NCBI RefSeq assembly: GCF_013004595.1
Contig: NZ_JABEMC010000003.1
Location: 310,001 to 374,000 of the forward strand
DNA: 64,000 bases
From: Brevibacterium luteolum
GTDB taxonomy: Bacteria > Actinomycetota > Actinomycetes > Actinomycetales > Brevibacteriaceae
Direction of reading: 5' to 3'
Position 1 is the first letter of the stretch; every line of letters begins with the position of its first letter. Position numbers and translations under genes: made by a program. Positions 43,552 to 52,611 of this stretch are shown in pieces. Under the pieces are notes generated by a model, which saw only the letters and a program-made list of their open reading frames with translations, was not told where the DNA came from and did not search any database.

Positions 43552-45123
43552 CTAGGCGTAGCGTCCGGTGATGTGCCAGCGGCCGTGCTCCTTGCACAGC
43601 AGGAAGGCCTGCCCGCAGTCGGTGAGGACCTGCAGCCGCACTCGGTACTGGGCCCGGGCCGGATCCCACCAGCCGGCCTCGACCGGCCAGGCCGAGGAGT
43701 GATCGACGATGCTGAACTCGGCGCCGGACTCCAGCCGTAGGAGCACCGGGGTGCTGTCGAGCCCGCTGGGCCGGGCGATGACGCTCATCCCCTGCCGATC
43801 GAGCAGCTCGACAGGCGCGCGGTCGACGATCATCGGGTGCGGGGCCGGCAGCCGGCCCGGCCACGGGGCCGACGCGCTGCGCTCAGGGCGGGGCTGCTGC
43901 TGCCACGGCGTCCACAGATTCGTCTCCGCAGGCTCCCGGCCGCCCTGCAGCTGGGGCACGCGCACCGCCTCGGGCCCGTAGAGGCCCTGCAGCCGCTCCA
44001 GGGTGTGGGTGACATAGCCCGAGCGCTGGGCGAACAGCGAGGTGTGGGCCTCCAGCGGGGCGAGCAGCTCAGCCGCGGTCAGCGCCAGCGCGCAGACACC
44101 ATCGGCTTCCGCCAGCCCCTCATCGACCGGTTCGGCAGCGGCGGGTGCTGACTGTCCGGCCAGCCAGCCTTCGGCCTGCCAGCGCACCCGGTCGGCGACG
44201 AGGTTCTCGTCCATGAGCTCCAGCCGCCAGGTCCGCTGGCTGCGCTGCCCGCCGGCGGCGACGAGCTCGATCGTCAGGCTCGGGCACACGAGCCCGGCTG
44301 ACCGGATCCCGGTGAACAGCTCAGCGGCAGCGGCACGGGCGTGGAAGGACAGCTCGTCGCCGCGTGTGCTCGGTGGGCTGATCGGCACCTCGATGAGGTG
44401 CTCGCGCTGGCGGACGTGGTCGACCGGCCGGTGGACCGGCAGCCCGCGGGCCAGTCGGTGGGCCTGCACGCCGAGGGTGCCGAAGCGGGTGCGCATCTGC
44501 CCTTCGCTCAGCTGCGCCAGCGCCCCGAGGGTGTCGAGTCCGAGGCGTTCGAAGACGGTGACGAGCTCACCGTAGGTGTGGGCATCGGCATAGGCCAGCG
44601 CGGTCGTCGGCTGGGTGGCGAGGAAGTCGGCGGTCTGCCCGGGCAGCACCCGGGTGGCGGTGCGGGCGGCGAGCATCGCGGCGAAGACCGAATCGGCGAT
44701 GCCGGCGAAGAACTCCCAGCCGGTGGCGTCGGTGACGGTGGTGAGCAGCTCCTCGACCGCGGCGTCCTCACTGGGGTAGGTGCGCGCGAGTGCGGTCAGC
44801 GGGATGCTCACCTCCCCCGGGGCGAGCACGGTGAAGCGGGCGAGGCTGGTTTCGAGCACATCGAGGCCGGTGGCGAAGATCCGCTGGTCGAGGTCCTCGT
44901 CCCAGCCGGTGATGCGCACCTGCGGGCAGCGCAGCTGAGCGGCGCGCTTGTTGATCCCGGTGGTGATGCCGACGGCCCGGGCGGCGGCATTGCAGGAGAC
45001 GATCCGCCCGCCGCGCAGCACGGCGACCGGTTCGTGGGCCGCCCAGCCGTGCGCTTCGGCTGCAGCGGTCGCCGACCAGTCCGGGACCGTGAGCACGAGG
45101 GTCCGCTGGGTCTCAGCCGGCAC
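43552..45123 (-). CDS. imuB: Catalytically inactive Y-family polymerase homologue ImuB
   Basis: Adaptor of the ImuA'-ImuB-DnaE2 mutasome, 523 residues. It has a Y-polymerase fold in the N-terminal 350 residues (CNAAARAVGITTGINKRAAQ, then LARTYPSEDAAVEELL), but the acidic catalytic residues of DinB enzymes are not seen, as expected for ImuB. The C-terminal region has ETNLW (about residues 400-404) in a loop that may replace the QLPLW clamp-binding motif of mycobacterial ImuB. It overlaps imuA' by 11 bases and precedes dnaE2 by 12. Confidence 0.9.
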   Translation of the reverse strand: MPAETQRTLVLTVPDWSATAAAEAHGWAAHEPVAVLRGGRIVSCNAAARAVGITTGINKRAAQLRCPQVRITGWDEDLDQRIFATGLDVLETSLARFTVLAPGEVSIPLTALARTYPSEDAAVEELLTTVTDATGWEFFAGIADSVFAAMLAARTATRVLPGQTADFLATQPTTALAYADAHTYGELVTVFERLGLDTLGALAQLSEGQMRTRFGTLGVQAHRLARGLPVHRPVDHVRQREHLIEVPISPPSTRGDELSFHARAAAAELFTGIRSAGLVCPSLTIELVAAGGQRSQRTWRLELMDENLVADRVRWQAEGWLAGQSAPAAAEPVDEGLAEADGVCALALTAAELLAPLEAHTSLFAQRSGYVTHTLERLQGLYGPEAVRVPQLQGGREPAETNLWTPWQQQPRPERSASAPWPGRLPAPHPMIVDRAPVELLDRQGMSVIARPSGLDSTPVLLRLESGAEFSIVDHSSAWPVEAGWWDPARAQYRVRLQVLTDCGQAFLLCKEHGRWHITGRYA

Positions 45124-45844
45124 CGTCGATCACCTGGATCTGCGGGTGTGCCGGCCGGCTGGCCACAGCCTCCGCGCCCGAGGCGGTGGGCAGCTGCTGC
45201 ACGCTGGGTGCACCGGGGGTGAGCGGCCAGGTGAGCAGATGCTCGCCGGTGCGCGGATGCCGCACCCGTACGGTGCAGGCCCGCAGCCGTCCGGTGCCTG
45301 CGTGCAGGCCGTCCCAGCCGGCGACGGAGACCTCGCAGCTTTCGCTGCTGCCGGGCATCGGGCCGAGGGCGATGAGGCTGGCGCGGCGTTCGCGAACCTT
45401 GGCGGCTAAGCGCTGACGCTCCTGTGGACTCGGGGCAGCCGGCGGGGCGATGATGAGCAGATCGAAGGTCTCCAGCAGGATCGACACGACCCGCTGCCAG
45501 TCCGCAGGCGGGGTGCGCACATGCACGAAGTGCTCCAGGTCGATGCCGAGCTCAGCCAGTCCGGCGACCGCCAGCTCCGGGGTGTCGACGGCTGCGCACC
45601 AGTGCTGTTCGCGGGTGGACTTCGCTGCAGCCGCACACGCGAAGGACAGCGCGAGCGTGCCGGTGACGCTGAGGATCTCCCCGCGCGGCAGTCCACCGCG
45701 GGTGAAGACCGGGGCCAGCATGCCGTCCACAGGCAGCGGTTCGGGACCGGTGAAGAGCTCGCGCGCAGTCGTGACACCCGGGAGACGGCTGAGCTGCTCT
45801 CTCAGCGTCTGCGGGTCGGCGGCGACGGCATGGTGGACGGACAT
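45113..45844 (-). CDS. imuA': ImuA'-like mutasome component
   Basis: RecA-like protein of 243 residues that heads the mutasome operon. It shows a degenerate RecA core (FTRGGLPRGEILSVTGTLAL; ETFDLLIIAPPAAPSPQERQ). The start at 45844 is chosen because TATAGT (complement of 45852-45857) ends seven bases upstream; an in-frame ATG at 45850 would give two more residues. A LexA-like box overlaps this -10 element. In mycobacteria ImuA' is essential for DnaE2-dependent mutagenesis but its biochemistry is poorly known. The 93 bases to trmL hold the two divergent promoters. Confidence 0.82.
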   Translation of the reverse strand: MSVHHAVAADPQTLREQLSRLPGVTTARELFTGPEPLPVDGMLAPVFTRGGLPRGEILSVTGTLALSFACAAAAKSTREQHWCAAVDTPELAVAGLAELGIDLEHFVHVRTPPADWQRVVSILLETFDLLIIAPPAAPSPQERQRLAAKVRERRASLIALGPMPGSSESCEVSVAGWDGLHAGTGRLRACTVRVRHPRTGEHLLTWPLTPGAPSVQQLPTASGAEAVASRPAHPQIQVIDGAG

Positions 45845-45855
45845 ACCCATAACTA

Positions 45856-45871
45856 TAGAACACCTATTCGA
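45856..45871 (-). promoter_or_regulatory. LexA (SOS) box upstream of imuA'
   Basis: The minus strand reads TCGAATAGGTGTTCTA, matching the actinobacterial SOS box TCGAAC-N4-GTTCGA at 10 of 12 defined positions. It overlaps the imuA' -10 hexamer (45852-45857), so LexA binding would block transcription. Confidence 0.75.
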
Positions 45872-45937
45872 ATGTGAGCAATGCTGTTCGAACGGGTGCA
45901 CAGCACCGGCCTGCTGAGCCGCTAAGCTTAGAACGCC

Positions 45938-46441
45938 ATGAACATCGACATCGTCTTCCACACCCCGGAGATCCCGGGAAACACGGGAAACGCCATCCGC
46001 CTGGCAGCGGTCACCGGAGCGCATCTGCACCTGGTCGAACCCCTCGGATTCGACCTCTCCGATGCCAAGCTGCGCCGGGCCGGACTCGACTACCACGACC
46101 TCGCGCACGTCACCGTCCACCCGGATCTCGCGCACCTGTGGGAGCACCTCGGCGACCGCCGGGTCATCGCCTTCACCACGCACGCACAGACCGGTTTCGG
46201 TGAGATCGCCTACACTGACGGCGATGTGCTCCTGTTCGGCAAGGAGTCGACCGGCCTCGATGACGATGTGCTGGCCGATCCGCATATCGCACAGCAGGTC
46301 AGAATCCCGATGCTGCCGGCGCGCCGGTCGCTCAACCTGGCGAACTCGGCTTCGATTGCGATGTACGAGGCATGGAGACAGCACGAATACGCCGGAGCCG
46401 CCATGGCAGGGGCTGCGGCCGATGGAAAGGAACCCCAATGA
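45938..46441 (+). CDS. trmL: tRNA (cytidine/uridine-2'-O)-methyltransferase TrmL
   Basis: SPOUT-family methyltransferase of 167 residues that modifies the 2'-OH of the wobble base (C34/U34) of certain tRNA-Leu. It starts MNIDIVFHTPEIPGNTGNAI, with motif 1 containing the conserved Asn-Thr-Gly-Asn, and ends with LFGKESTGLDDDV and the knot motif PARRSLNLANSASIAMYEA. Length is typical (about 155-165). It overlaps the kinase gene by four bases, and is divergent from the mutasome operon. Confidence 0.93.
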   Translation: MNIDIVFHTPEIPGNTGNAIRLAAVTGAHLHLVEPLGFDLSDAKLRRAGLDYHDLAHVTVHPDLAHLWEHLGDRRVIAFTTHAQTGFGEIAYTDGDVLLFGKESTGLDDDVLADPHIAQQVRIPMLPARRSLNLANSASIAMYEAWRQHEYAGAAMAGAAADGKEPQ

Positions 46442-47265
46442 CAGCACCTCGCGGCCTGACGGTGGCCGGACTCGATGTCTCCGGCGGCGCCGGCCTCGGC
46501 GCCGATATGAAGATGTTCGAGGAGTACGGCGTCTTCAGCGCAGCGGTCATCACCTGCGTGGTGACCTTCGATCCGGACAACGGCTTCTACCACTCCGCTG
46601 AGTTCCAGGACGCCGACTTCATCCGCCAGCAGCTCGACTCGACCCTGACGATCCACGACTACGACGTCATCAAGTCCGGCATGGTCGGCTCCGTCGACTC
46701 CGCCCTCGTGCTCGCCGACCGGCTGAAGAACAACCACCTGCCCTACGTCTTCGATCCCGTGCTCGTGTGCAAGGGAACGGGCTCGATGGTCGACCTCAAG
46801 GACCTGTTCATCGAGAACCTCGTGCCCCTGGCCACCGTCATCACCCCGAACCTCGAAGAGGCCGCAACCCTCGTCGGGGCCGCCGAGCTTACGAACGTCG
46901 ATGAGATGGCAGAGGCGGCCAAGGCGATCCACGCGATGGGCGCTGACAACGTCGTCGTCAAGGGCGGGGCGCGTCTGGACACCGACGAGGCCATCGACGT
47001 CCTCTACGACGGGCAGACCCTGACGACCTTCAGCAGCAAGAAGATCACCAACGACCTCGTCAACGGTGCCGGCTGCTCCTTCGCCGCAGCGATCGCCGCT
47101 GGCCTGGCGACCGGCTTGTCCGTGCCCGAGGCGGTGCGCAAGTCCAAGGAGACCGTCGCCCACGGCATCGGTGCCGCCGTTCCGAACGCCACCGGCGTCG
47201 GCTCACTGCTGCACCCGGCCGCCCGCTGCTACCGGCATGAGGGCATCGTCGTCGAACAGCACTGA
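46438..47265 (+). CDS. pdxK: ThiD/PdxK-type kinase (probable pyridoxal/pyridoxine kinase)
   Basis: Ribokinase-superfamily enzyme of 275 residues. The N-terminal TVAGLDVSGGAGLGADMKMF and the FDPVLVCKGTGSMV segment match the HMP-P kinase (ThiD) and Bacillus-type PdxK family. The anion-hole motif reads NGAGCSFAAAI, with Cys, as in pyridoxal kinases of this group; ThiD has GTGC. No thi genes are nearby. It starts in the trmL stop (ATGA) after AAAGGAA. The product would phosphorylate pyridoxine/pyridoxal with ATP; ThiD activity is the main alternative. Confidence 0.82.
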   Translation: MTAPRGLTVAGLDVSGGAGLGADMKMFEEYGVFSAAVITCVVTFDPDNGFYHSAEFQDADFIRQQLDSTLTIHDYDVIKSGMVGSVDSALVLADRLKNNHLPYVFDPVLVCKGTGSMVDLKDLFIENLVPLATVITPNLEEAATLVGAAELTNVDEMAEAAKAIHAMGADNVVVKGGARLDTDEAIDVLYDGQTLTTFSSKKITNDLVNGAGCSFAAAIAAGLATGLSVPEAVRKSKETVAHGIGAAVPNATGVGSLLHPAARCYRHEGIVVEQH

Positions 47266-47296
47266 GTTAGTAAAAACTCTATAAAGCACTGCAAAG

Positions 47297-47325
47297 GGCG
47301 GGCCGTCAGTCACTGACGGCCCGCC
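47297..47325. terminator. Perfect hairpin terminator after the kinase gene
   Basis: GGCGGGCCGTCAG pairs exactly with CTGACGGCCCGCC over a TCA loop, followed by TT. It ends the trmL-pdxK transcript. Confidence 0.8.
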
Positions 47326-47373
47326 TTGCGCATGCCTGCCGGCTCCCAGCCCGGCTGAAAGCCTCTGAAAACA

Positions 47374-47408
47374 CTTCTGGCCCGTGACAGATCGTCACGA
47401 GCCAGAAG
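47374..47408 (-). terminator. Hairpin terminator downstream of rpmE2
   Basis: CTTCTGGC-CGTGAC arms pair with GTCACG-GCCAGAAG. On the minus strand GTGTTTTC follows, so this probably ends rpmE2. The next 55 bases up to the rpmE2 stop hold nothing else. Confidence 0.7.
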
Positions 47409-47463
47409 TCTGCGGCGCAATCGCCGGGGTGCTGCAGGATGCGCGTTGAAGCGCATCGCGCAC

Positions 47464-47721
47464 TCAGCGGCGCTTGCCGAAGCCCTTGTAGCGGTCCTTG
47501 AACTTCTCCACGCGGCCGGCGGAGTCGAGGATGCGCTGCTTGCCGGTGTAGAACGGGTGCGAGGCCGAGGAGATCTCGACGTCGATGAGCGGGTAGGTGT
47601 TGCCGTCTTCCCACTCGATGGTCTTCTCGCTCTCAACGGTGGAGCGAGTGACGAACTTGGTGCCCGAGGCAAGGTCGTTGAAGACGACCGTGCGGTACTC
47701 CGGGTGGATGTCCTTCTTCAT
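47464..47721 (-). CDS. rpmE2: Type B 50S ribosomal protein L31 (zinc-free)
   Basis: Alternative L31 of 85 residues, starting [20 protein letters not shown] and with the family [11 protein letters not shown]. It has no cysteine at all, so it lacks the zinc-binding CxxC pair of RpmE. Such paralogues replace the zinc form under zinc limitation and are usually controlled by Zur; no Zur box was recognised here. AAAGGA lies eight bases before the ATG. A TATAGT (complement of 47824-47829) suggests a promoter with a leader near 100 bases. Confidence 0.95.
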   Translation of the reverse strand: MKKDIHPEYRTVVFNDLASGTKFVTRSTVESEKTIEWEDGNTYPLIDVEISSASHPFYTGKQRILDSAGRVEKFKDRYKGFGKRR

Positions 47722-47929
47722 GAAATGTCCTTTGTTTGAATTCGTCAGGGCGCCTGATGCGGAAGCCTCCCCCGCCTGCCAGTGCCCAAATTCACGTGCG
47801 ACTCCGAAATGAGCCACCAGCCAACTATACAGGTCGCGGCCACCGGACGCGATTCGGCCCCGCAGAAGCAGGGTGTCCGCACTGCGGTCGGCGATCCGGC
47901 CCCCGCCGGCGGTGTGCTGTCATGAAGCC

Positions 47930-48493
47930 ATGTCATCCTGGACGATCCTCTCCCATGCCCCTGCCCCCGTCGAGACGGTTCCAGCCCGCGAGCACCCCGA
48001 GCTGCTCGCCGCTCCCACCGCCGAGGCGGTGGCCGGGTTCCCGGCCGAGCATCCGGTCGACGTGTTCGCCATCGATCCGGACCTGGCTGACACTGCCGCG
48101 CTGACCGAAGCATATGGGCTCAAGGACCAGCATTCGGCCAACTGCGTCATCGTCGCAGGTTCCCGGGCCGGTGAGGAGCGCATCGCCGCTTGCATGGTCC
48201 TCGCCCACACTCGCGCTGATGTCAACAAGCGGGTGCGCAAGCTGCTCGATGTGCGCAAGGCCTCGTTCATGGACCAGGAGCGGGCGTGTGCCGAATCGGG
48301 TATGGAGTACGGCGGCATCGGACCCTTCGGTCTGCCGGCCGGCTACCGGATCCTCATCGACTCACGCATCGTCACCGAACCCGAGGTGGTGATCGGCTCG
48401 GGCATCCGCGGCTCGAAGATCATCCTCTCCGGTGAAACACTGGCAGCAATCCCCGGCGCCGAGGTGGTCGAGGACCTCGCGATCGAGGTCTGA
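47930..48493 (+). CDS. YbaK/EbsC family aminoacyl-tRNA deacylase-like protein
   Basis: Protein of 187 residues with the YbaK/ProX editing-domain fold. NCVIVAGSRAG, the conserved RKLLDVRKASFMD (with the Lys of the active site region), and EYGGIGPFGLP match the family, which hydrolyses mischarged aminoacyl-tRNAs such as Ala- or Cys-tRNA-Pro. Its specificity cannot be decided. The 208 bases between its start and rpmE2 contain the two divergent promoters and no other gene seen. It converges on the phosphatase-like gene. Confidence 0.88.
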   Translation: MSSWTILSHAPAPVETVPAREHPELLAAPTAEAVAGFPAEHPVDVFAIDPDLADTAALTEAYGLKDQHSANCVIVAGSRAGEERIAACMVLAHTRADVNKRVRKLLDVRKASFMDQERACAESGMEYGGIGPFGLPAGYRILIDSRIVTEPEVVIGSGIRGSKIILSGETLAAIPGAEVVEDLAIEV

Positions 48494-48496
48494 CCA

Positions 48497-48521
48497 CCCG
48501 CGGCAAGCCGGGCTCCGCGGG
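48497..48521. terminator. Possible terminator between convergent genes
   Basis: CCCGCGG (48497-48503) pairs with CCGCGGG (48515-48521), between the YbaK-like and phosphatase-like gene stops. There is no T-run. Confidence 0.45.
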
Positions 48522-48524
48522 AGC

Positions 48525-49361
48525 TCAGCCGTCGAGCTGCCTGGCAGCGGTGGTCAGGACGAAGTCGATGAGTGGCTGGTACAGCTGCGGGACGACATCG
48601 TCATCGAGCGGCACACTGACGTCGACCTGGCCCTGCGCCTCGGCGACGAAGAGGGCAGGGTCGTTGCAGTCGGCGAACCCGATCGAACGCAACCCGCGGG
48701 TGCCGGCACAGCCGGCCCACCCGTGATCGGCGACGACGAGGTCCGGTGCCTCTTCTCCCCTGGTCTTCAGCTCATCGAGCAGCGCTGCCATCGGTTCGGC
48801 TAGGTGTGTATGCGGCACGCCGCCGTGCTGGTGCCATACCCACACGCCGCTGATGCGCCGCAGGTCCCCGCCGATGTCCGGGACTGCGATGTACCCGTCA
48901 GGTGAGATCACCTGGGCACCGTTTTCGGCTGCCCACGCGGCGAAGGCCATGTGCACCGGCAGCATCCCGCCGGGATGTCCAGTGGCGAAGAGGATTTGGG
49001 CCTCAGCCGCGACCGCCGAACCGAGGACATCACCAAAGCGCATCAGCGCTTCGATGCAGCGTTCGGTGGAGATTGTGTCGACACCTTCGGTGAATTCCGG
49101 ATCCGGACGCAGACCGACCTTCTCCACCATGAGCGCGAAGACCTTCTCGTAATCCCATTCCTGGGTCAGCTCGACACCGAAGTCGAACTGCCGCTCCTGA
49201 TCGAGGAACCGGTGGATGTGGGAGAGGTTGTTCTCCCGCGGAGTGCCGACCTCGCCGGTGATCCGCCCGGCCTCCAGGGCCGCAGCCAGCTCCGGGTGCT
49301 CCTCGCACAGCGGTCCGGGTACGTTTCCGGTGGCTGCCGGCACACTCTGCTCCTCGGTCAC
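48525..49361 (-). CDS. Conserved actinobacterial phosphatase-like protein
   Basis: Protein of 278 residues resembling a family annotated simply as phosphatase in Streptomyces and relatives. Recognisable stretches are GEVGTPRENNLSHIHRF, AQILFATGHPGGMLPVHMAF and LVVADHGWAGCAGTRGL followed by FADCNDPALFVAEA. Conserved His, Asp and Cys residues could form a metal or catalytic site, but no mechanism is known to me. The start is GTG at 49361, with GGGAG seven bases before it. The 115 bases between its start and hsdR hold no gene; they mark the left border of the restriction-modification operon. Confidence 0.6.
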   Translation of the reverse strand: MTEEQSVPAATGNVPGPLCEEHPELAAALEAGRITGEVGTPRENNLSHIHRFLDQERQFDFGVELTQEWDYEKVFALMVEKVGLRPDPEFTEGVDTISTERCIEALMRFGDVLGSAVAAEAQILFATGHPGGMLPVHMAFAAWAAENGAQVISPDGYIAVPDIGGDLRRISGVWVWHQHGGVPHTHLAEPMAALLDELKTRGEEAPDLVVADHGWAGCAGTRGLRSIGFADCNDPALFVAEAQGQVDVSVPLDDDVVPQLYQPLIDFVLTTAARQLDG

Positions 49362-49476
49362 AGACGTCTCCCTTTTTTGTCAGCAATGCCAGAGGTCAGC
49401 CTATCGAAACAGAGCGCTACCAGCTTGGCGCTGTGGCCCAATAGCGACTGTACCGTCAGCACTCTACGTGCTGACC

Positions 49477-52400
49477 TCAGTCTCCAGACTCGCCATTCCC
49501 TGCGGTAAGTCCCCGGAATCGCTCAATGAATCCGGAGAGCGCATTGATGACTCGTTTCTTTTTGTCGCCGTGGTTGGACTCGCGGTTGAATCGTGACACG
49601 GGCGGCAGGATGCGGATGATCTCGGTGCCTGTCGTGCGCAAATGTCCGTCTCGGAACGCCGCATCCACGAACGACTGCGTCTCCTCCCGCTTAAGCTTGT
49701 GCGCTTCGATGAGGTCTTGAAGCTCAGACTCGCGCTTCGCGGCGATGTACGCCTGCCACTGCTCATCGACCGCGCCCTGCAGCGATACCGACTCGACGAA
49801 GTCCTCCACGAGGTCGCGCTTACTGCGCAGGGTCGGGCTCGCATCGACAGCGCGCGTGATCTCGGCACGGACTTCCTTGTCGTCACCGTCGCCCTTTTCG
49901 GTACGGAGCTTTTCGACGAGCATGAGGATGTAGTCGACGTTGATCTCTACCTGCTTGACGAGCTCGATCTCGAACACCACGTCATCATTGATGACTTCTC
50001 TGTCGCCGTCGCGGTCTCGCGTGTACTCGTCGCGGAGGCGCAGGTAGATGCTGGTGTAGTCCTGACGACGTCGCTCAGTGAGTGGGTCGTTGCCACAGAA
50101 GTCGTCGAACGAGCTGAGGATATTCCGCAGCCGCAGGATCGCGCCGAAAAGCTGGATGAAGCCCTTCTGCGCCTGCTCCCCTACGATCTGCTGCCCGATC
50201 GGGAAGTACGTGAGCAGTTCGGTGACCTTGTCGGCATACTCGCCGTAGTAATCCCCGTACGGTTTCAGCAGGACGACGCCGCGGGCGTCCTTGTTGCCGA
50301 ACAGTTCCAGCGCGGCGTTCGTTTCTTCCTCGAGGTCGCGGAAGGCGACGATGTTGCCATAGGTCTTCACCGAGTTGAGGATGCGATTCGTGCGCGAGTA
50401 CGCCTGGATCAGGCCGTGGGCGCGCAGGTTCTTGTCGACGAACAGCGTGTTCAGTGTGGTCGCGTCGAAGCCGGTGAGGAACATGTTCACCACGATCACC
50501 AGGTCGATCTCGCGGTTCTTCATCCGCTGCGACAGGTCCTTGTAGTAGTTCTGGAACCGGTCGGCGCTCGTGTCGTAGCTGGTCCCGAACATGTCGTTGT
50601 AGTCCTGAATCGCGTCTTCCAGGAACGAGCGCGTGTCGAGGTCGAGCGCATCGGTGTCGAAAGCTTCATCATCGAGGATTCCGTCGGCTTCGGCCTCGTT
50701 CGCGCCGTAGCTGAAGATCAGCCCGATCTTCAGCCGCTTGTCCGGTGGCAGCTCCTCCATCTGCAGCTGAAACTGGTTGTAGTAGCGGCGTGCGGCATCG
50801 ATCGACGCGGTAGCGAACAGCGCGTTGAATCCGCGAACCCGCTTCCGCTCCGTGAGTGCCTCCGCCTGACGCCGGCCCCGCACCGAGTCGGCAACGTTCG
50901 TCACGACGCCGTGTTCGTAGCTCGATGCGCGCTTCGTCTTCTGATCGAAGTGCTCCAGAATGTAAGCCACGACTTGCCGGATCCGGCGCACATCCAGAAG
51001 AGCTCGCTCACGGTCGATCGCTGACACCTGTGAGTCGTCGGGGTTCCCGACCTTAATGGTGTTGATGTAGTCGATCCGGAACGGCAGCACGTTCTTGTCT
51101 GTGATGGCGTCGACGATCGTGTACGTGTGCAACTTGTCGCCGAACGCCTGCTCAGTCGTGCGCAACTGAGGGTTGCCGCCGCTGCCGGCGTTGGCGGCGA
51201 AGATCGGCGTGCCGGTGAACCCGAACAGGTTGTACTTCTTGAACGCGCGTGTGATGTCGGTGTGCATGTCGCCGAACTGCGACCGGTGGCACTCATCGAA
51301 GATGATCACCGCGTGGCCCGAGAATACCGCGTGACCCTTGTTCGCCTTGATGAACGTCGACAGCTTCTGGATCGTTGTGATGATGATCCGCGCACCGGGG
51401 TCCTCGAGCTGCTTCTTCAACACCGCCGTCGACGTGTTCGAGTTCGCCGCGCCCTTCTCGAACCGGTCGTACTCTCGCATCGTTTGGTAGTCGAGGTCCT
51501 TGCGGTCAACGACGAACAGCACCTTGTCCACACTCGGCATCTTCGATGCGAGCTGCGCTGCCTTGAACGAGGTGAGCGTCTTGCCCGAGCCGGTGGTGTG
51601 CCAGACGTATCCTCCGGCGTCGAGTGTGCCGAGCGTCTTGTAGTTCGTCGAGATCTGGATCTTCTGCAGCATCCGCTCGGTCGCGACGATCTGGTATGGC
51701 CGCATCACCAGCAGGTCGCGGTCCGCGGTGAGCACGCAGTACTTCGTCAGGATGTTCAACAGCGAGTGCTTCGCGAAGAACGTCTTCACGAACGCTGTCA
51801 GCTCGGTGATCGGCTTGTTGTTCGCATCGGCCCACCAGCTGGTGAACTCGAACGAGTTACTCGTCTTCCTGCCCTTGCCGGCACCGCCAGACTTCTTCTG
51901 CTCGGCCAGGTGCCTGTTGCGAGTGCTGTTGGAGTAGTACTTCGTGAGCGTGCCGTTACTGATCACGAACAATTGCACGTACTCGAACAGGCCCGAGCCC
52001 GCCCAAAAGCTGTCGCGCTGGTACCGGTTGATCTGGTTGAAAGCCTCCCGGATGTCCACCCCGCGACGCTTCAACTCAATGTGCACCATCGGCAGCCCGT
52101 TGACCAGCACGGTCACGTCGTAGCGATTGGCGTACCTCGCCCCACCCTCGCCAGCGTCACCCTCGCCCCGACCGATCTCGTACTGATTGATGACCTGCAG
52201 CCGATTGTTGTGGATATTCGTCTTGTCGACCAGCGTGACGTTCTTCGTCGTCCCGTCATCGCGCCTGAGGATCTGGACGTGATCCTCCTGCACGCGCGCG
52301 GTCTTCTCGACGATGCCGTCGTTCGCACCTGCGATCTTCGTCGTGAAGAACTGCTCCCACTCAGCATCCGAGAAGGTCATTCTATTGACCTTCTCCAGCT

Positions 52401-52611
52401 GCCTGCGCAGGTTCGCGACCAGCTCAGCCTCGGACGTGATCGGCAAGTAGTCGTATGCTTGCCCTCGGAGGAGCCGAACCATCTCCTTCTCGAGCGCGGA
52501 CTCCGACTGATACGCATCAGCCTGCAACGGATCGTGCACATACTCAGCGACGACCGTGCTCTCCGACGAGACAGCAATCGGATCGTACGTGCGCGCCGGT
52601 GCATCGCTCAC
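49477..52611 (-). CDS. hsdR: Type I restriction enzyme R subunit HsdR
   Basis: Motor/nuclease subunit of 1044 residues, type IC (EcoR124I) like. The PD-(D/E)XK nuclease has Asp165 and the HIELKRRG motif (Glu179, Lys181). The SF2 motor has Walker A TTGSGKT (about 339-345) and the DEAD-type motif DECHRSQFG, then LTGFDATTLNTLFVDK. A C-terminal helical domain holds the subunit-contact region. The enzyme translocates unmodified DNA and cuts at a distance. It overlaps hsdS by four bases. GC content appears lower than flanking genes. Confidence 0.96.
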   Translation of the reverse strand: MSDAPARTYDPIAVSSESTVVAEYVHDPLQADAYQSESALEKEMVRLLRGQAYDYLPITSEAELVANLRRQLEKVNRMTFSDAEWEQFFTTKIAGANDGIVEKTARVQEDHVQILRRDDGTTKNVTLVDKTNIHNNRLQVINQYEIGRGEGDAGEGGARYANRYDVTVLVNGLPMVHIELKRRGVDIREAFNQINRYQRDSFWAGSGLFEYVQLFVISNGTLTKYYSNSTRNRHLAEQKKSGGAGKGRKTSNSFEFTSWWADANNKPITELTAFVKTFFAKHSLLNILTKYCVLTADRDLLVMRPYQIVATERMLQKIQISTNYKTLGTLDAGGYVWHTTGSGKTLTSFKAAQLASKMPSVDKVLFVVDRKDLDYQTMREYDRFEKGAANSNTSTAVLKKQLEDPGARIIITTIQKLSTFIKANKGHAVFSGHAVIIFDECHRSQFGDMHTDITRAFKKYNLFGFTGTPIFAANAGSGGNPQLRTTEQAFGDKLHTYTIVDAITDKNVLPFRIDYINTIKVGNPDDSQVSAIDRERALLDVRRIRQVVAYILEHFDQKTKRASSYEHGVVTNVADSVRGRRQAEALTERKRVRGFNALFATASIDAARRYYNQFQLQMEELPPDKRLKIGLIFSYGANEAEADGILDDEAFDTDALDLDTRSFLEDAIQDYNDMFGTSYDTSADRFQNYYKDLSQRMKNREIDLVIVVNMFLTGFDATTLNTLFVDKNLRAHGLIQAYSRTNRILNSVKTYGNIVAFRDLEEETNAALELFGNKDARGVVLLKPYGDYYGEYADKVTELLTYFPIGQQIVGEQAQKGFIQLFGAILRLRNILSSFDDFCGNDPLTERRRQDYTSIYLRLRDEYTRDRDGDREVINDDVVFEIELVKQVEINVDYILMLVEKLRTEKGDGDDKEVRAEITRAVDASPTLRSKRDLVEDFVESVSLQGAVDEQWQAYIAAKRESELQDLIEAHKLKREETQSFVDAAFRDGHLRTTGTEIIRILPPVSRFNRESNHGDKKKRVINALSGFIERFRGLTAGNGESGD

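Noticed and set aside
47722-47929. Zur-binding site upstream of rpmE2
   Set aside because: Expected from the zinc-free L31 type, but no convincing Zur palindrome was found in the leader.
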